Assembly (NCBI GenBank): GCA_026770585.1
Contig: MU646322.1
Span: 1,175,360 to 1,188,699, forward strand
DNA from: Baffinella frigidus
Taxonomy: Eukaryota > Cryptophyceae > Cryptomonadales > Baffinellaceae
Direction: 5' to 3'
DNA: 13,340 nt
This document shows, piece by piece, positions 11,004-13,340 of this stretch. Positions within the stretch are counted from its first letter, which is position 1. Every line of letters starts with the position of its first letter. The position numbers and the translations under genes were made by a program. The notes under the pieces are model-generated. The model searched no databases. It saw only the letters and a program-made list of their open reading frames with translations, and was not told the origin of the DNA.

Positions 11004-11062
11004 TGAAGCGTCGGGATGAGTTCTTCGATCGATAGCGCGAAAGGCTGCAGCCATTTCCGCAC
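11004..11062 (-). CDS. E2: amphipathic segment exon
   Basis: A 59-nt exon (19 codons plus 2 nt) starts after TACTAG and ends at CTTCA before the donor GTACGT. It encodes VRKWLQPFALSIEELIPTL. The two leftover bases (CA) plus the first base of E3 (C) make His, so the joined reading is TLH then CFCFWGY. It is moderately hydrophobic with a basic start, preceding the first clear helix. Small size limits certainty, but both splice sites are good and the phase agrees with E1 and E3. Confidence 0.58.
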
Positions 11063-11065
11063 CTA

Positions 11066-11209
11066 GTACAGGGGGGGTGGGGGGGGGGTTGAGCAAGAGA
11101 GGGAGCTGAGAGCATCAAAAAAGACATTGGTCATGCGATTCATGGTCCCGCTCGAGCACAAAATTTCGAATTTTGCATTTTGCATTCACAGGAAAAATTC
11201 GTGCCGAAA
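11066..11209. other. G-run and AT-rich segment, no gene seen
   Basis: A GGGGGGGTGGGGGGGGGG run at about 11070-11088 and TTCGAATTTTGCATTTTGCA small repeats near 11165-11190. Nothing else supported. Confidence 0.4.
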
Positions 11210-11361
11210 TTCACTGCTAGCCAGGATTTTTGGCTCAAGTCAATCCCCCTTGAAAATATCCACTTTAGAATCCAAAACGCCCCAGGGGCGTCCATTTTAC
11301 TACACCGTTCTCCCGTTTTTTACAACGTTGACTAATACAAAATCTTCTGGCTAGCAGTGAA
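11210..11361. mobile_element. Possible 152-bp foldback element
   Basis: TTCACTGCTAGCCAG (11210-11224) is exactly inverted at 11347-11361. The interior is AT-rich and non-coding. No clear target duplication, so this is tentative. Confidence 0.5.
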
Positions 11362-11403
11362 GTTTGCACAAACACGGACCGCCAAGGATACGTCCAACGC
11401 GGA

Positions 11404-11492
11404 AAAACCCAGCGCAGGAAACGGGTGTGCGTTGACTTATGTCAATTGGCGTGCTAAGTCAATAAGTCAGCAAGAAAACCCAGCGCAGGAAA
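11404..11492. repeat. 18-bp direct repeats around a short foldback
   Basis: AAAACCCAGCGCAGGAAA occurs at 11404-11421 and 11475-11492. Between them TTGACTTA (11432-11439) is inverted as TAAGTCAA (11455-11462). Confidence 0.75.
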
Positions 11493-11815
11493 TGGCCAAG
11501 TGCGGGCGACACCACTTCTCCCTCTAGTTGGGAGCAGTGGGCCTAGATATTTTGATGCGTCGTTCCTCCCCGTGCAGCTACTGGAAAGCCCCAGGGGAAG
11601 TTTCAAAAAGTTCGCGACACTCTGGTGTCGCATACTTTTGAGCCATTTTCTCCTCAAAAGGCAATTTTCACCCCAAGGACGTGACCAAAATTCGTCAAAA
11701 GGTAACCTACAAGTAATTTTAGTGTCGTGTCCAAGAATTTTGAGACTTCCTCTGTGGCTTTGCAGTAGAGGGGATAATGTCTATCGTTTGCCGGCACGTG
11801 TCACGGGGATGACTG
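11493..11815. other. Unassigned intron sequence
   Basis: Contains a small hairpin GCGACAC-TCTG-GTGTCGC (11614-11631) and CTTTTGAGCCATTTTCTCC, a phrase that partly recurs near 12052-12090. No exon with consistent splice sites recognised. Confidence 0.4.
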
Positions 11816-11875
11816 TCATCCGATCGAGCCACTTTACTCCGATCGACCCGCGCCACTTTACTCCGATCGACCCAG
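11816..11875 (-). pseudogene. Two tandem E4-like fragments
   Basis: The minus strand reads GSIGVKW twice (about 11830-11850 and 11852-11875), matching SIGVKW of E4. The preceding GGCACGTGTCACGG...GATGACTG resembles 6950-6990 next to another E4 copy, so the fragment was moved together with its flank. Confidence 0.55.
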
Positions 11876-12200
11876 AAATAGGAATGGGGTGGTGCACCTG
11901 ATCGTATAGAGGCATGGCATCCCATGGAATCCCAGGAAGGCCGCTCAGAATCGCCTGGATCTGTTTTGCACTTTGGAATTACCATCATATTTCAAACGAG
12001 ATCCAGCAGTGATCCACCCAGGGTCCTTCGGGGGGGTATTCCAGGGTCGCCCTTTGAGCCATTGGGTTTCCCGTGGAGCCGTTTTCTCCCTAAAACTGAC
12101 TTTTGAATCCAACTTTCTCTTAAAAATTAACTTTTGAATACCCCCCCCTCCAGCCCTGCGTGGGAGACCTTATGGGGCCATTTCGGGGAGGTTCCGGCTA
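11876..12200. other. Unassigned sequence with GACTTTTGAA repeats
   Basis: AACTGACTTTTGAATCCAAC and AATTAACTTTTGAATACCCC (about 12095-12145) are related to each other and to motifs near 7790. A GGGGGG/CCCCCCC pair may fold. No gene recognised. Confidence 0.4.
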
Positions 12201-12205
12201 TAATC

Positions 12206-12391
12206 ATGGACGAGGCCATGCAATTTAAATCGTGTTTTTGCTGTCTTGGGGTGGATTTTGTGCTAATTTACAGCTATGTCGACGCTATGATAGCAAAATC
12301 TGAACAATCCACCCTCAAGATAGCAAAAAAGGCGGTCACTAACATGGAGAAGCGAGCTTGGTGGCTGGCTAACGTTGCGATTGCAGGGTAG
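12206..12391 (+). other. Plus-strand open frame, uncertain
   Basis: The plus strand is open from about 12206 to a TAG at 12389-12391 that is supplied by a transposon end. The second part, after a TTTACAG acceptor-like site (12266-12272), reads YVDAMIAKSEQSTLKIAKKA then VTNMEKRAWWLANVAIAG, a charged helical sequence. It is antisense to the main gene in the E1-E2 intron. No family recognised; it may be chance. Confidence 0.28.
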
Positions 12392-12404
12392 AGCCAATCT
12401 GGTA
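12389..12404 (+). repeat. Solo 16-bp end of the 12541-12748 MITE
   Basis: TAGAGCCAATCTGGTA is identical to the left end of the MITE at 12541-12556 and, inverted, to its right end (12733-12748). Here it is interrupted by the 101-bp element at 12405, so it is a truncated older copy or a duplicated end. Confidence 0.8.
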
Positions 12405-12505
12405 TCCCTTAAGTGGCCAGCCGGTCAAAATTGACCCGCAAGAGGTCCTAGGCAGGTCCTAGGGCCCTACGGTAGGGCGTATGAGCCTACTGGCCACTTA
12501 CGGGA
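12405..12505 (+). mobile_element. 101-bp TA-type hairpin element, copy 3 (with TSD)
   Basis: TCCCTTAAGTGGCCAG at the left is inverted as CTGGCCACTTACGGGA at the right; TA flanks both sides (12403-12404 and 12506-12507). The interior is nearly identical to 3474-3574. It has landed in a MITE end (12389-12404). Confidence 0.88.
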
Positions 12506-12540
12506 TAGGGGTACCTCGCTCATAAGAAACCGCCCCCCCC

Positions 12541-12748
12541 TAGAGCCAATCTGGTAGGACTTAGCCAAAGCGAACTTCGAAGTTGCAGGATTGCGAACTT
12601 CTAGATGGACCCGTTTGGACATGTAGTGTTTTAAATTCATTTTTTGCAGTACAATCATGGTGTTTACTAATAATTACGGTCCATCTAGAAGTTCGCAATC
12701 TTGCAAGTTCGAAGTTCGCGCTGGCCAAGTCCTACCAGATTGGCTCTA
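12541..12748. mobile_element. 208-bp MITE with 70-bp terminal inverted repeats
   Basis: 12541-12610 and 12679-12748 are inverted repeats with about five mismatches in 70 bp. The ends read TAGAGCC and GGCTCTA, so TA is probably the duplicated target and the element body is 12543-12746. The centre is AT-rich with no reading frame. Probably non-autonomous Tc1/mariner-like. It ends about 22 bp from the E1 donor. Confidence 0.9.
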
Positions 12749-12770
12749 GCTAGCATAATGAGGGAGGGAC

Positions 12771-12832
12771 CTGCAGGTCACAATGGATCTCCTCGACCTT
12801 CTTCAACGCATTTTCCCGCTCCAAATCAACAC
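12771..12832 (-). CDS. E1: charged helical exon
   Basis: A 62-nt exon (2 nt plus 20 codons) starts after TGTAG, a TAG inside telomere-like array, and ends at CTGCAG before the donor GTCCCT. It encodes VDLERENALKKVEEIHCDLQ, a charged, probably helical segment before the first membrane helix. Its phase-0 end fits E2. Because its 5' side is fused to a GGGTGTA array in the same way as the truncated E3 copies A-D, it may itself be a truncated exon, with the true 5' part outside the window. Confidence 0.5.
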
Positions 12833-12975
12833 CTACACCCTACACCCTACACCCTACACCCTACACCCTACACCCTACGCCTTACACTCTAACCCCACTG
12901 AAGGTCTAAACCCTGAACCCTGAACCCTAAACGCTACACTCTAAATCCCACTGAACGTCTACACCCTGAACCCCT
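12833..12975 (-). repeat. CCCTACA/CCCTGAA array
   Basis: C-rich array on the plus strand: about eight tight CCCTACA units, then a larger unit containing CACTGAA(G/C)GTCTA(A/C)ACCC repeated at about 12896-12915 and 12950-12968. Confidence 0.92.
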
Positions 12976-13030
12976 TAGCATAATGAGGGAGGGACCTGCA
13001 GAAAGCCCATGGACGTCTCGATCTGAGATC
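12976..13030 (-). pseudogene. Degenerate copy of E1 3' end and donor
   Basis: 12976-12995 equals 12751-12770 (intron start TAGCATAATGAGGGAGGGAC on plus). Across the CTGCAG donor the minus strand reads IETSMGFLQ against VEEIHCDLQ of E1. The donor is intact, the exon part diverged. Confidence 0.65.
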
Positions 13031-13215
13031 CCCAGACGGACGCCGCATGCCCCCCCCCGCCCGCCCCCGCACCCCCCCTGCTCCACCCCGCGTATTAACC
13101 ATTCGCCGATCTCTATTAACAAAGGTATATATTTCTCTATTAACGGGGATCTCAAGACTGACCCCGCACCCCCCCTGATCCACCCCGCGCGATCATCAGC
13201 CACCGTTTTCTATGC
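13031..13215. other. Direct repeats, C-rich and AT-rich alternation
   Basis: CCCCGCACCCCCCCTG followed by TCCACCCCGCG occurs at about 13066-13092 and 13164-13190. CTCTATTAAC repeats at about 13111-13120 and 13136-13145. The minus strand is open through it (PLIEKYIPLLIEIGEWLI), but this comes from the repeat. Confidence 0.6.
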
Positions 13216-13217
13216 AC

Positions 13218-13268
13218 AAACGTCTCTCTCTCTCTCTGCCAGAGAGAGCGGGGCAAGAGAGAGAGGGT

Positions 13269-13299
<31 letters not shown>

Positions 13300-13340
13300 A
13301 GAGAGAGAGAGAAAGAGAGAGAGAGAAAGAGAGAGAGAGA
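13218..13340 (+). repeat. CT then GA microsatellite
   Basis: (CT)n at 13226-13240, then (GA)n with GGGAAG and AAAG interruptions to the window end. The two tracts are complementary and can fold back. Confidence 0.95.

Larger units (their letters stand above)
1..12832 (-). other. Split gene spanning the window (gene model, at least 11 exons)
   Basis: Eleven short coding islands on the minus strand form one gene model, read from high to low coordinates. Exon lengths and phases fit at every junction: E1 62 nt (2+60), E2 59 (57+2), E3 109 (1+108), E4 120, E5 75, E6 83 (81+2), E7 73 (1+72), E8 249, E9 88 (87+1), E10 101 (2+99), E11 at least 180. Acceptors are all CAG or TAG; donors are GT except E6, which is GC. 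The product is a multi-pass membrane protein: hydrophobic helices lie in E3, E4, E6, E8 and E10, and the Cys-containing and sequon-rich loops alternate with basic loops as the positive-inside rule predicts. Parts of E8 and E10 (YLPIATVLL; IPLLLAKHI) recall helices of large Cys-rich algal membrane proteins, but this is a weak impression. The N-terminus lies beyond 12832 and the C-terminus beyond position 1. The locus may be a decaying gene; transcript data would decide. Confidence 0.62.

Noticed and set aside
1-13340. tRNA, rRNA or bacterial operon
   Set aside because: No cloverleaf with a TTCGA-type T arm, no rRNA-like segment, and no run of adjacent genes with ribosome binding sites was seen.

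Overview
This window looks like nuclear DNA from a eukaryotic alga or a related protist, not a prokaryote. It is mostly degenerate seven-base telomere-like arrays (TTTAGGG and variants such as TTTCGGG, TTCGGGG, TGTAGGG and TGTATGG), GA/CT microsatellites, small inverted-repeat elements with TA target sites, and very short coding islands bounded by spliceosomal splice signals. A TTTAGGG-type telomere unit is shared by plants, many green algae, dinoflagellates and others. The mostly canonical GT-AG splice sites and the repeat style make a green (prasinophyte-like) alga my best guess, but the sequence does not prove it.

The main result is a split gene on the minus strand that runs through almost the whole window. 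None of its exons stands out as a long open reading frame. Eleven islands can be chained in one order, 12832->1, and every junction is phase-compatible: E1 12771-12832, E2 11004-11062, E3 9095-9203, E4 6717-6836, E5 5964-6038, E6 4858-4940, E7 3820-3892, E8 2956-3204, E9 1873-1960, E10 837-937, E11 1-180 (open at the window edge). The predicted product is a multi-pass membrane protein with at least five hydrophobic helices (in E3, E4, E6, E8 and E10). It also has a Cys-containing loop (E4/E5), a basic loop (E7), a loop with seven N-glycosylation sequons built from a coding minisatellite (E8), and a basic tail (E11). The charge pattern fits the positive-inside rule. I cannot name the family with confidence.

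The introns are unusual. Most exons are accompanied by truncated or mutated copies of themselves in the adjacent intron, and many of these copies keep a splice site fused to a telomere-like array. E3 has four 5' copies ending at the acceptor (counting the exon) and four 3' copies ending at the donor. E4 has several 5' and 3' fragments. E6 has one full second copy, one decayed copy and about five acceptor tags inside a satellite. E9 has four extra copies, and E10 has one 5' copy, one longer 3' copy and two short donor tags.

Layout from left to right: 1-180 E11; 181-836 arrays with E10 relics; 837-1157 E10 and a 21-bp minisatellite; 1150-2315 E9 and its copies with inverted repeats; 2315-2950 arrays; 2956-3204 E8; 3205-3800 hairpin elements; 3820-3892 E7 and a TTTCGGG array; 4179-4940 E6 copies; 4941-5510 satellite; 5511-5757 array; 5760-6038 E5 and GA repeats; 6039-7950 E4 cluster; 7950-8310 hairpin and a plus-strand open stretch; 8320-9870 E3 cluster; 9870-11000 inverted repeats, a plus-strand open frame and a TA-flanked MITE; 11004-11062 E2; 11063-12750 several small elements; 12771-13030 E1 and copy; 13220-13340 GA microsatellite.
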